Source: Hankyongella sp964404985
GTDB lineage: Bacteria; Pseudomonadota; Alphaproteobacteria; Sphingomonadales; Sphingomonadaceae
Length of the DNA: 64,000 nucleotides
Direction of reading: 5' to 3'
Assembly (NCBI GenBank): GCA_964404985.1
Contig: CAYOMD010000002.1
Span: forward strand, 110,564 to 174,563
Shown: positions 42,037 through 52,028 of the stretch, in pieces
Layout of the letters: each line of letters opens with the position of its first letter
How positions within the stretch are numbered: the stretch's first letter is position 1
Translations under genes and position numbers: made by a program
Notes under the pieces: generated by a model
What the model saw: the letters and a program-made list of their open reading frames with translations, nothing else
The model's database searches: none
Told to the model about the DNA's origin: nothing

Positions 42037-43842
42037 ATGACTGATACTTCCAAGATTCGTAATTTCTCGATCATCGCACATATCGACCATGGCAAGTCGA
42101 CGCTGGCCGACCGGCTGATCCAGCGTTGCGGCGGCCTCTCCGACCGCGAAATGACCGAGCAGGTGCTCGACAACATGGAGATCGAGCGCGAGCGCGGCAT
42201 CACCATCAAGGCGCAGACCGTCCGCCTCGATTACAAGGCGCGCAATGGCGAGAGCTACATCCTCAACCTCATGGACACACCGGGCCACGTGGACTTCGCC
42301 TATGAGGTCTCGCGCTCTCTCGCCGCCTGCGAGGGCTCGCTGCTGGTGGTGGATGCCAGCCAGGGCGTGGAGGCGCAGACACTGGCCAATGTGTACCAGG
42401 CGCTGGACCATGACCACGCCATCGTGCCGGTCATCAACAAGGTGGACTTGCCCGCCGCCGAGCCGGAGCGTGTGAAGCAGCAGATCGAGGATGTGATCGG
42501 GCTGGAGACGGACAATGCGGTCCTGGCGTCCGCCAAGACCGGTATCGGCATCGACGACGTGCTGGAGGCTATCGTCCTGCATATGCCGCCGCCGGGTGGC
42601 GACGCGGCTGTACCGCTCAAGGCCATGCTGGTCGACAGCTGGTACGACCCGTATCTCGGCGTGGTCATTCTGGTGCGCGTGATCGAGGGCACGCTGAAAA
42701 AAGGCCAGCTGGTCAAGTTCATGGCCGCCGGTACCGAGCATCTGATCGACCGGGTCGGCGTGTTTCGCCCCAAGATCGAGAACCTGCCGAGCCTTGGGCC
42801 GGGCGAAGTCGGCTTCATCACCGCGCAGATCAAGGAAGTCGCGCAGACCCGGGTCGGCGATACCATCACGGATGCCAAAAAGCCGACCGCTGACGCTCTG
42901 CCCGGCTTCAAGCCGGTGCAATCGGTGGTGTTCTGCGGCCTGTTTCCGATTGATGCCGCCGAGTTCGAGAAGCTGCGCGAGAGTCTGGGCAAACTCCGCC
43001 TCAATGACGCCAGTTTTTCCTTCGAGATGGAAAGCTCGGCAGCACTCGGCTTCGGCTTCCGCTGCGGCTTCCTCGGACTGCTGCACCTGGAGATCATCCA
43101 GGAGCGGCTGATCCGCGAGTATGACCTCGACCTGATCACCACCGCGCCCTCGGTCGTCTACAAGATCAAGCTGCGCGATGGCGCAGACATCGAGCTGCAC
43201 AACCCGGCTGACATGCCGGACGCCATGAAGATCGAGATGATGGAAGAGCCGTGGATCGAGGCGACGATCTTCGTGCCGGATGAGTATCTCGGCGCGGTGC
43301 TCAAGCTCTGTCAGGACCGCCGCGGCATCCAGAAGAACCTCACCTACGCTGGCACAAGGGCGATGGTGGTCTATGACCTGCCGCTGAATGAAGTGGTGTT
43401 CGACTTCTACGATCGCCTGAAGTCAATCTCGCGCGGCTACGCCAGCTTCGACTATCACCAGACCGGCTACCAGGAAGGCGATCTGGTGAAGATGCAGATT
43501 CTGGTCAACGACGAGCCGGTCGACGCGCTCAGCATGATCGTGCACCGCAGCCAGGCGGAAAACCGCGGCCGGGGCATGTGCGAGCGCCTGAAGGACCTGA
43601 TCCCGCGGCACCTGTTCAAGATCCCGATCCAGGCAGCGATCGGCGGCAAGGTGATCGCGCGGGAGACCATCGCGGCCCTGCGCAAGGACGTGACCGCCAA
43701 GTGCTACGGCGGTGACATCAGCCGCAAGAAGAAGCTGCTCGACAAGCAGAAAGAAGGCAAGAAGCGGATGCGCACCTTTGGCCGGGTCGACATCCCGCAG
43801 GAAGCCTTCATCGCCGCCCTGCGCATGGGCGACGAGGGCTGA
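42037..43842 (+). CDS. lepA: elongation factor 4 (LepA)
   Basis: A 601-residue translational GTPase of standard length. The G domain holds G1 AHIDHGKST, G2 RGITIKAQTV, G3 DTPGHVDF and G4 NKVD. Domains II and III follow, then the LepA-specific C-terminal domain (QAAIGGKVIARETI, AKCYGGDISRKKKLLDKQKEGKKRM). It back-translocates or rescues stalled ribosomes, mainly under ionic stress. The ATG at 42037 has only a weak ribosome-binding site but fits the family start. It stands alone: a terminator precedes it, and the next gene is convergent. Confidence 0.96.
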   Translation: MTDTSKIRNFSIIAHIDHGKSTLADRLIQRCGGLSDREMTEQVLDNMEIERERGITIKAQTVRLDYKARNGESYILNLMDTPGHVDFAYEVSRSLAACEGSLLVVDASQGVEAQTLANVYQALDHDHAIVPVINKVDLPAAEPERVKQQIEDVIGLETDNAVLASAKTGIGIDDVLEAIVLHMPPPGGDAAVPLKAMLVDSWYDPYLGVVILVRVIEGTLKKGQLVKFMAAGTEHLIDRVGVFRPKIENLPSLGPGEVGFITAQIKEVAQTRVGDTITDAKKPTADALPGFKPVQSVVFCGLFPIDAAEFEKLRESLGKLRLNDASFSFEMESSAALGFGFRCGFLGLLHLEIIQERLIREYDLDLITTAPSVVYKIKLRDGADIELHNPADMPDAMKIEMMEEPWIEATIFVPDEYLGAVLKLCQDRRGIQKNLTYAGTRAMVVYDLPLNEVVFDFYDRLKSISRGYASFDYHQTGYQEGDLVKMQILVNDEPVDALSMIVHRSQAENRGRGMCERLKDLIPRHLFKIPIQAAIGGKVIARETIAALRKDVTAKCYGGDISRKKKLLDKQKEGKKRMRTFGRVDIPQEAFIAALRMGDEG

Positions 43843-43897
43843 CGGGTAACCCCCCCGCCAGCCCAACGCCAGCTTCCCCTGACTCTTGCCGCTTTGT

Positions 43898-46800
43898 TCA
43901 GGCGATATGCTGCTGGAACATATCGCCGTGAATGCTGGATGCCGGCAGGTAATACCCAGCCTCAATATCCAGTGCGAAATCCGCCTGCGCGCCCTGCACG
44001 GCGGGAGTGCCTTGCAGGATTTCCGGAACAAGACCAACAATATCCATGTGGCTTGGTGCCCGGTCCAGCGCAGCAAAGACACGCTGCCCGCCCTGCGCGG
44101 CGATCCCGTCGCTTGGTGCGATGCCGCTTTCAAACGCCCCGAGATCAATCCCGCCCTCGATCACCCGTGCGAAGCCCTCGCCGCGCGCATCGAACGGAAC
44201 CGTCTCGCTGGTGTCGCCATCATTGTCGAGGTCGAAGGTATCGGCTGGCTCAACCGTGAAGCTGCCTGCGTCCTGCGCGATGCCGCCATCGAGCAGGGCT
44301 ACCGTCCAGACATGACCGCCGTTGTCCGCCAGTTCGCCGGTCGTCACCCCGGCAGTATTCTGGACAACCGTGTCGAAGATGTCCGTCAGCGCGAAGGTGC
44401 TGATGACGTCGTCAACCACCAACTGGTCGCCGAGGATGTAATTGCCACCAAACTGCGCGACACCGGCGATATCGTCCGGCGTACCTGGGTCGCCGGCAGC
44501 ATTGGCCGTCACGATCGAGTTGTTGATCTGTAAATTAGCAAAAAGCGCATATATGCCTCCTGCATCACTTTGGGCGTAATTTCCTGTAATTGTTGATTGG
44601 TTTAGAGTCGTCACCGGACCTCCAGGACCGTTACTTGCGATCTCCAGTCCACCACCCTGTATGGCCGAATTATCCGCTATAGTTAAATTCGTGGCGTCTA
44701 AACTTGCATTAAGTAAAAATATTCCTCCGCCGGCAGAGGAAATATTGTTCGACACCGTTACGTTTTGCAGATCAACATCGACATTATTAGACCCAATAAA
44801 TACACCGCCTCCCCAAGCCTCAGAAAAATTACTATCAATAAATGTATTTATTATGCTTACGGAGCTAAATTCAGGACCAAATGCTGCTATATCGACACCA
44901 CCCCCGGATGCAGCAATATTTTCGCTAATCACTGTGTCCCTAATAGTAATGACCCCACTACCAATTGAAATGCCACCCCCTACACCTATACCAAGAGCCG
45001 TATTTCCACTGATCACGCTATTCTCGAGTGTCAGAGCGGCATTGTTGACTGCTATGCCACCACCGTTCGTCGAAGATGAGTTCTCGCGAATCTGGCTGTT
45101 TCGGATGGTTGCTTCCGCGCCGAATTCCACCAGTACGGCACCACCAAATCCGAAATTCGCGGAATTGTCGGCATACCCGTCGGTCAGCGCAAGGCCGTTG
45201 AGGGTGACGGTCGTCTGCAAGCCGTCACCGGGATTCTGGATGTGAAAAATCCGGGTCTGGCCGTCGCCGTCGATCGTGATGTCGGCGATGCCATCGCCGT
45301 CGATGTCGCCGTCGATGTCCACTTGACCGAACAATTCAAGTTCCGGTGTGAAACCGTTGAACGCATCGAGCACGATCGTCCCGCCGCTGAGATCGGCGTT
45401 GAAGGTAATCCGGTCGAACGTCGCAGAGTCGTTGCCTGCCAGCCCGATCGCCTCGCGCAGGGACAGGCCACCGCCGTCTGCCAGTTCATCCTCCAGCGTG
45501 CCGCCGTCGTAGCCCTCGTCAGAGAGGGTGGTGACTTCAATGGAGGGCACAATGCCCCCGAAAGCCGTGATGCTCTCCTCAACGAACACGGTCTGGCCGT
45601 CTGCTTCATACTGGTTGAAGCTGTTGCCGAGGAACCAGACTCCCTGGTAGCCAGCCTGCTGCTCGACATCGAACTGGCTGAGGCCGCTGGCAACGAGAGT
45701 CCACGCCACACTGCTCTCGATGCTGGTGTCGACGCCGTCCTGGTTGGGGTCACGGCCGATGATCAGCGGCCCGCCACCGGTGATGTCCGGGATGTCGCTG
45801 GGGTCGAGGAACAGCACGTCCGGGGTGGAGGGCTGCAGGTAGATGCTCTCCACATTGTCGACGACCGCGCCGAGGTCGGTCAGGTCCGGGCTGCTGAGGT
45901 CATTGAGCTGAACCTGATCAAGGCCAGTAAAGCCGTTGACGAAATTGCCGTTGAAATCGTTGAGGAGGATGACGTCCGCGCCCTGGGTGCCGATATAGGT
46001 GTTGGACTGCCCCAGGAACACATCGATCACAAACTGGTCGCCGCTGACCGCCGAGGCGTCGATGGTCGAGCCTACTCCATAGGCGTACAGGGCGCTGATA
46101 TAGCCATCCGCCGTGTTCGCCTGATTCGCGTTCAAGGTAACGCTGGTGTTGTTACCGAAGACCTGAAAGCCATCGATGTTCAGGAACGAGCCAAGCGACT
46201 CTGCAGTCACGACATTGTCGTTGCCGAAGATCTGCAGGAAGTCGTAGCCGCCATCCGGGCCGGCCCCAACACCGGCGTCGAAGAAGTCCCCGCTGTCGAT
46301 TTCCGTGCCTGCCGACGCCCAGATGCTCGTTTCTGCACCGCCGAAGAAAGTATCCGAACCATCACCGGGGTAGAAATACAGAATACCGGGGTTCTGGCTC
46401 ACAGCGCGGGCATCGAAGACCTGATTGGCACCATTCCCGAACACAGCGGAGAGACCGGATTGCTGCAACGCCTCGGGGATGATGAGTTCCTGCTCTCCTC
46501 TCAGGACAATATTCTCGAAGCTCGAAACATTGGTGAAACTCGCTGCGGAAATCAGGCCATCGCCAACAATCAGCAAATCGTCCGTGCCCAGGAAGCCGTT
46601 GAGAGTCGATGCACCGAGGTCATCGCGGTTGACGGTCACGACATCGTTGCCCTCGCCGCCGTTGAAGGTATCGGCACCGCCATTGCCGTTGAAGTGAATG
46701 GAACCTGTCACCGGCGCGCGGCTGGGGTTGGTCGGCTGGCCGCTGACAAAGTCAGAGCCGCTGCTGCCCTCGACGGTCAGGAAGCCGGTCTGCGAGGTCT

Positions 46801-47056
46801 CGACGAGTTGACGCGAGACCGTCAGCTGGATGCCGGGCACGTCGAGGCGGACGACCTCGATATTGCTGACAGTATCGAACTTGCCCGCCTGCACACGTGC
46901 AGAAGACGTGAAGGCGATGGTATCGAGGAAGCTGCCGGTGCCGCCGATGATGCTGTCGAACGCCTGCAAAACGCCTGGCCGGAACGAGAACAGGTTGTTC
47001 TCTGTCGACAGCCCGAGAAAAATATCCTGCCTGGAAGTGCCAAAAAACTGTGCCAT
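43898..47056 (-). CDS. large RTX-like and beta-helix surface protein (choice-of-anchor Q style)
   Basis: A 1052-residue acidic protein with no signal peptide. The N-terminal third has RTX-like Gly/Asp turns (GNGGADTFNGGEGNDVV at about 125-141). A CSLREAI-type segment (GGGLSLREAIGLAG at about 520-533) introduces a right-handed beta-helix of NNGGGI-, NSVISGN- and GGGIFL-like rungs, about 600-870. The end resembles choice-of-anchor Q repeats (LADNGGHVWTVALLDGG; GGIDLGAFESG), plus about 70 further residues. Lack of a signal peptide and RTX turns suggest type I secretion. G+C falls sharply around 44530-45060 (residues about 665-843), down to 28 per cent in 44821-44880, unlike the rest of the gene. 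The function is probably adhesion or matrix. Confidence 0.85.
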   Translation of the reverse strand: MAQFFGTSRQDIFLGLSTENNLFSFRPGVLQAFDSIIGGTGSFLDTIAFTSSARVQAGKFDTVSNIEVVRLDVPGIQLTVSRQLVETSQTGFLTVEGSSGSDFVSGQPTNPSRAPVTGSIHFNGNGGADTFNGGEGNDVVTVNRDDLGASTLNGFLGTDDLLIVGDGLISAASFTNVSSFENIVLRGEQELIIPEALQQSGLSAVFGNGANQVFDARAVSQNPGILYFYPGDGSDTFFGGAETSIWASAGTEIDSGDFFDAGVGAGPDGGYDFLQIFGNDNVVTAESLGSFLNIDGFQVFGNNTSVTLNANQANTADGYISALYAYGVGSTIDASAVSGDQFVIDVFLGQSNTYIGTQGADVILLNDFNGNFVNGFTGLDQVQLNDLSSPDLTDLGAVVDNVESIYLQPSTPDVLFLDPSDIPDITGGGPLIIGRDPNQDGVDTSIESSVAWTLVASGLSQFDVEQQAGYQGVWFLGNSFNQYEADGQTVFVEESITAFGGIVPSIEVTTLSDEGYDGGTLEDELADGGGLSLREAIGLAGNDSATFDRITFNADLSGGTIVLDAFNGFTPELELFGQVDIDGDIDGDGIADITIDGDGQTRIFHIQNPGDGLQTTVTLNGLALTDGYADNSANFGFGGAVLVEFGAEATIRNSQIRENSSSTNGGGIAVNNAALTLENSVISGNTALGIGVGGGISIGSGVITIRDTVISENIAASGGGVDIAAFGPEFSSVSIINTFIDSNFSEAWGGGVFIGSNNVDVDLQNVTVSNNISSAGGGIFLLNASLDATNLTIADNSAIQGGGLEIASNGPGGPVTTLNQSTITGNYAQSDAGGIYALFANLQINNSIVTANAAGDPGTPDDIAGVAQFGGNYILGDQLVVDDVISTFALTDIFDTVVQNTAGVTTGELADNGGHVWTVALLDGGIAQDAGSFTVEPADTFDLDNDGDTSETVPFDARGEGFARVIEGGIDLGAFESGIAPSDGIAAQGGQRVFAALDRAPSHMDIVGLVPEILQGTPAVQGAQADFALDIEAGYYLPASSIHGDMFQQHIA

Positions 47057-47323
47057 ATCAATCCCCTATCCCTGTATTGGAGGGGATGGCCCACGGACAG
47101 CCCTAACCCCCGCCGACTGTGACAATACCCGAAACGACGTATTATCACTAGAATCTAAAGCGGGATTCGTGACGAAAGCGGGCCAAAAAATTTCGCCCAC
47201 TGCTGCAGTTTTTTACTGTTGCACGGCTCGGGCAGGCGTTGTGCGGAAAAATATTGCGCCCGACATCTGGAGTCTTGCGCAAACAGCGCTAGCATCGCGG
47301 CACAAAAGTCCAGGGAGCCTGCT

Positions 47324-49156
47324 ATGCACGCCAATCGCCGCGAATTCCTAGCGACCACGACCCTAGCGGGTCTTGCTGCCCTGCTGCCGTCCTACGCCCG
47401 GGCCACAGACTCCGCCCCGTTCAAGGCCCTCCTCGACCAGATGGCCAACGAAATCCTGATGCTCTCGCCGGAGACAGCCACCACGCTGGGCCTGGACAGC
47501 GGCGCACGCGCAGGGCTGAAAGCTGCGCTCAGTGACCGCTCGCTGGCCGCCGCACAGACAGACAAGCAGCGTGCCAAAGCCTATGCCACCAAACTGGCGG
47601 CCATCGACCGGGCTGCCCTGTCGGAGAAGGATGCAATCTTCTACGACGCCGTCAGCTATGCCACCGGCCTGGGTGTCGAGGGTGCCCCGTTCCAATTCGG
47701 CGATGCCGGGTTCCAGTCTGGCCTGTTTGGCGGGGGAACGCCCTATGTGGTGAGTCAACAGAACGGCGCGTTCTCTAGTGTGCCGGAGTTCCTCGACTCC
47801 CAGCACAGGGTCACAACCAGGGCGGACGCAGACGCCTATCTCTCCCGCCTGACCGAGCTTGCGCGCGTCCTCGACCAGGAGACGGCGCGCATCCAGCATG
47901 ATGCCGGGCTTGGCGTCATGCCGCCGGTCTTTATTCAGGAAACGATGATCAAGCAGTTGACCGGTGCCCGTGCGATCCCGGCGGCGCAGCAGCGGATGGT
48001 GACCTCGGTCTCCGAGCGTGCCAAGGTGGCCGGAATCCCCGGTGACTGGGCAGCCCGGGCACTAAAGATCGTCGAGACCATGGTCTATCCCGCGCTCGAC
48101 CGGCAGATTGCAGCAGTCAAGGCGAACAGCGGCAAGGCGACCATGGACGCCGGGGTCTGGAAGCTGCCGAACGGCGAGGCCTATTACCGTTGGCTGCTGC
48201 GCGCTGCGACCACCACCACGCTTGACCCGCAGACAATCCACCAAACTGGCCTCACCCAGTATGAGGAACTGTCCGCGCGGATCGATACCACCTTGAAGGC
48301 GCAAGGGCTGACCCAGGGCACGCCGCAGGAACGCATGATAGCGCTGACCAAAGATCCCCGCTTCCTCTATCCGAATACGCCGGCCGGACGCGCCGATCTG
48401 ATCGCCTATATCAACGGTCGCATGGCCGGCCTGCGCCCCCTGCTGCCGAAGATGTCGAAACTAGGCCTGAAGGCCGATGTCGTCGTCAAGCAGGTGCCGG
48501 ACGACATTCAGGACGGCGCGCCGCTTGGCTATATGAACTTCGCCTCGCTCGATGGCTCGCGACCGGCCATCTATTACATCAATCTCAAGGACAACGGGAA
48601 CTGGCCGCGCTGGACCATCCCGACCCTGACCGTCCACGAAGGTGTGCCAGGCCACACCTGGCAGGGAGCCTATCTCGCCGAACATCAGAAGGATCTGCCG
48701 CTCATGAGCTCGCTCATGGGCTTCAACGCCTTCGTTGAGGGCTGGGCCCTCTACTCCGAGCAGCTCGCGGACGAAATCGGCTTCTACAAGGACGATCCGT
48801 TTGGCGAGCTCGGCTACCTGCAGGCGATCCAGTTCCGCGCCTGCCGTCTGGTGGTCGATACCGGGCTGCACGCCAAACGCTGGACCCGAGAGCAGGCCAT
48901 CGACTGGCTGGAGAGCCACAGCGGCCGGGCACGCAGTGCCTGCACCAGCGAGATCGACCGCTATTGCGCCTCACCCGGCCAAGCGTGCGGCTACAAGATC
49001 GGCCATAACGAAATTCTGCGGCTGCGCACCAAGGCGCAAACAGCTCTGGGTCCCAAGTTTGACGGGCGCGACTTCAACGATGCAATCGTCAGTACCGGCG
49101 GCGTGCCGCTCCAGGTGCTTGAGACCGTAATCGAGAATTACATCAAGCAGGCTTGA
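47324..49156 (+). CDS. DUF885-family metalloprotein, Tat-exported
   Basis: A 610-residue protein of the DUF885 family. The N-terminus has a twin-arginine signal (NRREFLATTTLAGLAALLPS), so it is exported folded. The conserved zinc-site motif is HEGVPGHTWQ (about residue 440), an HExxPGH variant typical of this family, followed by FVEGWALYSEQLADEIG with further metal or substrate residues. The fold is that of gluzincin-type peptidases. Substrate is unknown; peptides or peptidoglycan fragments are possible. The ATG at 47324 follows AGGGAG. It overlaps the convergent NlpC/P60 gene by 14 bp. Confidence 0.9.
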   Translation: MHANRREFLATTTLAGLAALLPSYARATDSAPFKALLDQMANEILMLSPETATTLGLDSGARAGLKAALSDRSLAAAQTDKQRAKAYATKLAAIDRAALSEKDAIFYDAVSYATGLGVEGAPFQFGDAGFQSGLFGGGTPYVVSQQNGAFSSVPEFLDSQHRVTTRADADAYLSRLTELARVLDQETARIQHDAGLGVMPPVFIQETMIKQLTGARAIPAAQQRMVTSVSERAKVAGIPGDWAARALKIVETMVYPALDRQIAAVKANSGKATMDAGVWKLPNGEAYYRWLLRAATTTTLDPQTIHQTGLTQYEELSARIDTTLKAQGLTQGTPQERMIALTKDPRFLYPNTPAGRADLIAYINGRMAGLRPLLPKMSKLGLKADVVVKQVPDDIQDGAPLGYMNFASLDGSRPAIYYINLKDNGNWPRWTIPTLTVHEGVPGHTWQGAYLAEHQKDLPLMSSLMGFNAFVEGWALYSEQLADEIGFYKDDPFGELGYLQAIQFRACRLVVDTGLHAKRWTREQAIDWLESHSGRARSACTSEIDRYCASPGQACGYKIGHNEILRLRTKAQTALGPKFDGRDFNDAIVSTGGVPLQVLETVIENYIKQA

Positions 49157-49988
49157 GGCGACGCACAGCGATAATCCCCTGCCGGCCGGCGGCGGCCTGC
49201 CGCGCGAGCACATCGGCCAGCGGCTCGGCCAGGGTCGTCATCCACCAGGCGTTGGCATGGAGCAAAGTCTGCGCATCAACCATGATGCCCACATGGCCAG
49301 GCAGGAACACCAGGTCGCCGCGCTGTAGCCCATCGGCCTGATCGATGGCGGCACCCAGTGCCTGCTGCTGGTCGCTGTCGCGCGGTGCCGCGATCCCGGC
49401 CTCGGCAAGCGCTATTTGCACCAGGCCTGAGCAGTCGAGCCCGGCACGCGTGCGCCCGCCCCAGAGATAGGGGCTGCCGACCAGACGTTGCGCGGCCAAC
49501 ACATAATCCGGCTCGAACGCATCTAGCGGCACGAGCGAGCGTGCGTGAACGAAGCCGCCGTCAACCTCAAGGAACGGCGGTTCGGCTGCGGCTGCCCGCA
49601 CACGTGCGCCCATCGGCAGCCACCCTGCCGGTGCGGACTTTATGCTCGCTTGCGAGAAGACATGCGCAGCGGCCACCCCGACGCGATGGGTCGGCGCAAC
49701 GTCGCCCGGTTGCAGCAGGTTCGCCTGAACATAGCCCACATACCCGTCGTGCCGGCACTGGCCCCAGCACCAATCCTGCCGGGTCTCCAGCACGTCGAAG
49801 GCCTCGCCGTGCAGCAGCGCACTCACGGCTTCTGCGCCGGTATCGGGATTTCGATGGACCGGAGCGGTTGCCGACCGGCAGAAAAATGGCGCCGGGCTGG
49901 CGTAGCGCGCGGCCGCCATGTGCTGCAGCCGCGCATCCGCGAGGTCGTGCCGCCAGAGCAGCAGGCGGCGGTCTTCAGGCAGGGTCAT
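49143..49988 (-). CDS. NlpC/P60 (C40) cell-wall peptidase with SH3-like domains
   Basis: A 281-residue protein. The N-terminal half holds two bacterial SH3-like domains (VSALLHGEAFDVLETRQDWCWGQCRHDGYVGYV and a second around residues 105-150). The C-terminal catalytic domain has Cys in GRTRAGLDCSGLVQ and His in FLPGHVGIMVD, with a third polar residue in the HANAWW segment. It should cleave cell-wall or related D-Glu-containing peptides. There is no clear signal peptide, so it acts in the cytoplasm (muropeptide recycling) or is exported by another route. MarR and an M17 aminopeptidase gene lie just upstream on the same strand; the three may form a peptide-recycling unit. Confidence 0.9.
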   Translation of the reverse strand: MTLPEDRRLLLWRHDLADARLQHMAAARYASPAPFFCRSATAPVHRNPDTGAEAVSALLHGEAFDVLETRQDWCWGQCRHDGYVGYVQANLLQPGDVAPTHRVGVAAAHVFSQASIKSAPAGWLPMGARVRAAAAEPPFLEVDGGFVHARSLVPLDAFEPDYVLAAQRLVGSPYLWGGRTRAGLDCSGLVQIALAEAGIAAPRDSDQQQALGAAIDQADGLQRGDLVFLPGHVGIMVDAQTLLHANAWWMTTLAEPLADVLARQAAAGRQGIIAVRRLKPA

Positions 49989-50024
49989 AGGCTTGGGCTC
50001 CAGTCCCCGCCTTATGATCCAGCC

Positions 50025-50423
50025 TCAGGCCAGCGGCAAGCTGCGCGCGTTGCTGAAACTCGGGCGTTGTTCATCGGCTTCGCCGAACGCCTCCAGAATT
50101 TGCTCGCTGAATTCGATCAGAAAGTCTGCTCCTTGCGGCGTCTGGTCGATCAGGACGTTGCGCAGGTCGGTTTCATCCTTGCGCCTGCGCACATAGCCAT
50201 AGGCACCCAGCGTGTTCAGCGCCCGCGTCACCACGGGTTTGGACACACCCAGACGTGCTGCCAGGCCGCGCACCGTGTGCGGGCCATCCTGCATGTAAAC
50301 AGACATCAGGATTGCCATTTGCCGGTTGGTCAGATCCGGTTGATCGGATCGGACAAAACCAACGAGCGTGTTCATCCAGCAGCGCAATGCGGTGTGCTGT
50401 CCTGCTTCGAAATCGTGCGCCAT
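50025..50423 (-). CDS. MarR-family transcriptional regulator
   Basis: A 132-residue winged-helix regulator. The recognition region is LTNRQMAILMSVYMQDGPHTVRGLAARLGVSKPVVTRALNTLGAYGYVRRRKDETDLRNVLI, ending the DNA-binding wing. The protein has the short N- and C-terminal dimer helices of small MarR proteins. The ATG at 50423 follows GGGAGA. It sits between the aminopeptidase and NlpC/P60 genes (gaps of 92 and 36 bp) on the same strand and may regulate them. The ligand is unknown. Confidence 0.88.
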   Translation of the reverse strand: MAHDFEAGQHTALRCWMNTLVGFVRSDQPDLTNRQMAILMSVYMQDGPHTVRGLAARLGVSKPVVTRALNTLGAYGYVRRRKDETDLRNVLIDQTPQGADFLIEFSEQILEAFGEADEQRPSFSNARSLPLA

Positions 50424-50515
50424 AGGCCTGTCTCCCTTGCTGACCCTTCTCGCAACGGTGGGCCGAAACTCTTAACAATAACTTACTGGACGTATTTAAG
50501 AGGCGTTATTTACCT

Positions 50516-51907
50516 TCATTTCGTATCGTATCGATTCTTCAGCATAGTCCAGAACGCGCGCAGGGTCATCGCCTCGCCCCCCTTGATACGACCGGGCTTT
50601 GCAACGCCGGACCAGGCGTAAACGTCGATATGAACCCAGCGTTCCATGCCTTTGACGAACCGCTGCAGGAACAACCCGGCGGTGATGGCCCCAGCATATG
50701 ATGAATCGGCGGCATTTACCATGTCTGCGACAGATGATTTCATCATCTCGCGATATCCGGGCCAGAGCGGCATGCGCCACAGGGGGTCTGCGGTCTGTGA
50801 GGCGGCCTGCAACAGGGCCTCGGCCAGCGCATCGTCCGGCGTGAACATGGCCGGCAGGTCCGGGCCGAGCGCGATCCGCGCTGCCCCCGTGAGTGTCGCG
50901 AAATCAACAATAAGGTCCGGGCCGAGTTCGGTGGCTGCCGTGAGGGCGTCTGCCAGAATAAGCCGGCCCTCCGCATCGGTGTTGGTGACCTCCACGGTCA
51001 GGCCGGCACGGGTGTCCAAGATGTCACCGGGGCGCATGGCATCCCCGTTGATCGCGTTCTCGACCGCCGGAATGAGCAGATGCAACGCGACCGGCAAATC
51101 GTGCGCCATGACCAGTTGTGCCAGCGCCAAGGCATGGGCTGCGCCGCCCATGTCCTTCTTCATGGCTGCCATACCGGCAGTCGTCTTGATGTTGAGGCCA
51201 CCGCTGTCGAACACCACCCCTTTGCCGACCAGTGCCAGCACCGGCTTGTCGCCCTCGACCGAGCCGGACCAGGAGAGGCGGATCATCCGGGGCGCGCGTG
51301 CCGCTGCCCTGCCGACCGCATGGACCGCAGGATAGCCTTGCGACAGCAGCGCATCGCCGACAATCTCCGTGACCTCGGCACCAAAGCGCGCCGCGACCGC
51401 GCGCACGGCCTGCCCCAGCTGCTCAGGTCCCATGTCGTTGGCTGGTGTCGTCACCAGATCGCGCACCAGGGCAATCGCCTCCGCCTGGGCCACCAGCGTC
51501 GCAATCGGTGTCTCCTCCGGCACCAGCAAACGGCGGGCGGCAACCGGCTCTGCATCCCTCTGGTAGCGGGTGAAGCGATAGTGGGCGAGCAACCAGCCGA
51601 TCAGGTCCTGCGCGTCCGGCGTGTATCCCGCCAGCCGGTAGTCCCCCGGCGGGGCCTCGGCGGCGACACTCGCCAGCCGCCACAGGTCAGACGCCGGGCC
51701 GGGCTCGGGCGCAGCACCGGCCAGCACGCAGGCGACCGCACCGTCTGCACCGGGGACTGCGAGCCACTGGCCGGGCTTTGCCTTGAAGCCGAGGTGCTTG
51801 GACCACGCGAGCGTTGCCGCATCAAGCTGGTCCAGCCGGTCAGGCGTCAGAACCCTTAAAGCTGTAGCGGCGCGGCCGTCGTCTGCAATTAGAAGGTGAT
51901 TGAACAT
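50516..51907 (-). CDS. M17 leucyl aminopeptidase family protein
   Basis: A 463-residue peptidase. The catalytic C-terminal domain has the M17 metal and active-site residues: VGKGVVFDSGGLNIKT (Lys and Asp), MKKDMGGAAH, the signature NTDAEGRLILADAL (NTDAEGRL) and the IDFATLTGAAR-like segment VDFATLTGAARIALG. The N-terminal domain is variable. It removes N-terminal residues from peptides in the cytoplasm and needs two divalent metals. The ATG at 51907 begins the conserved protein; upstream extension overlaps the divergent rarA gene. It is followed by the MarR gene. Confidence 0.92.
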   Translation of the reverse strand: MFNHLLIADDGRAATALRVLTPDRLDQLDAATLAWSKHLGFKAKPGQWLAVPGADGAVACVLAGAAPEPGPASDLWRLASVAAEAPPGDYRLAGYTPDAQDLIGWLLAHYRFTRYQRDAEPVAARRLLVPEETPIATLVAQAEAIALVRDLVTTPANDMGPEQLGQAVRAVAARFGAEVTEIVGDALLSQGYPAVHAVGRAAARAPRMIRLSWSGSVEGDKPVLALVGKGVVFDSGGLNIKTTAGMAAMKKDMGGAAHALALAQLVMAHDLPVALHLLIPAVENAINGDAMRPGDILDTRAGLTVEVTNTDAEGRLILADALTAATELGPDLIVDFATLTGAARIALGPDLPAMFTPDDALAEALLQAASQTADPLWRMPLWPGYREMMKSSVADMVNAADSSYAGAITAGLFLQRFVKGMERWVHIDVYAWSGVAKPGRIKGGEAMTLRAFWTMLKNRYDTK

Positions 51908-52028
51908 GGCGGTATCCGTAATTTTCTTGCCCGGTTTATACCCTCGCGTGAGGCCCCGATAGTGGTAATGAGGCTTGAGGAAATCGCGCGCGACGGCAAT
52001 GTGGCGGCGGCCTGTTCGAGTAAAACCC

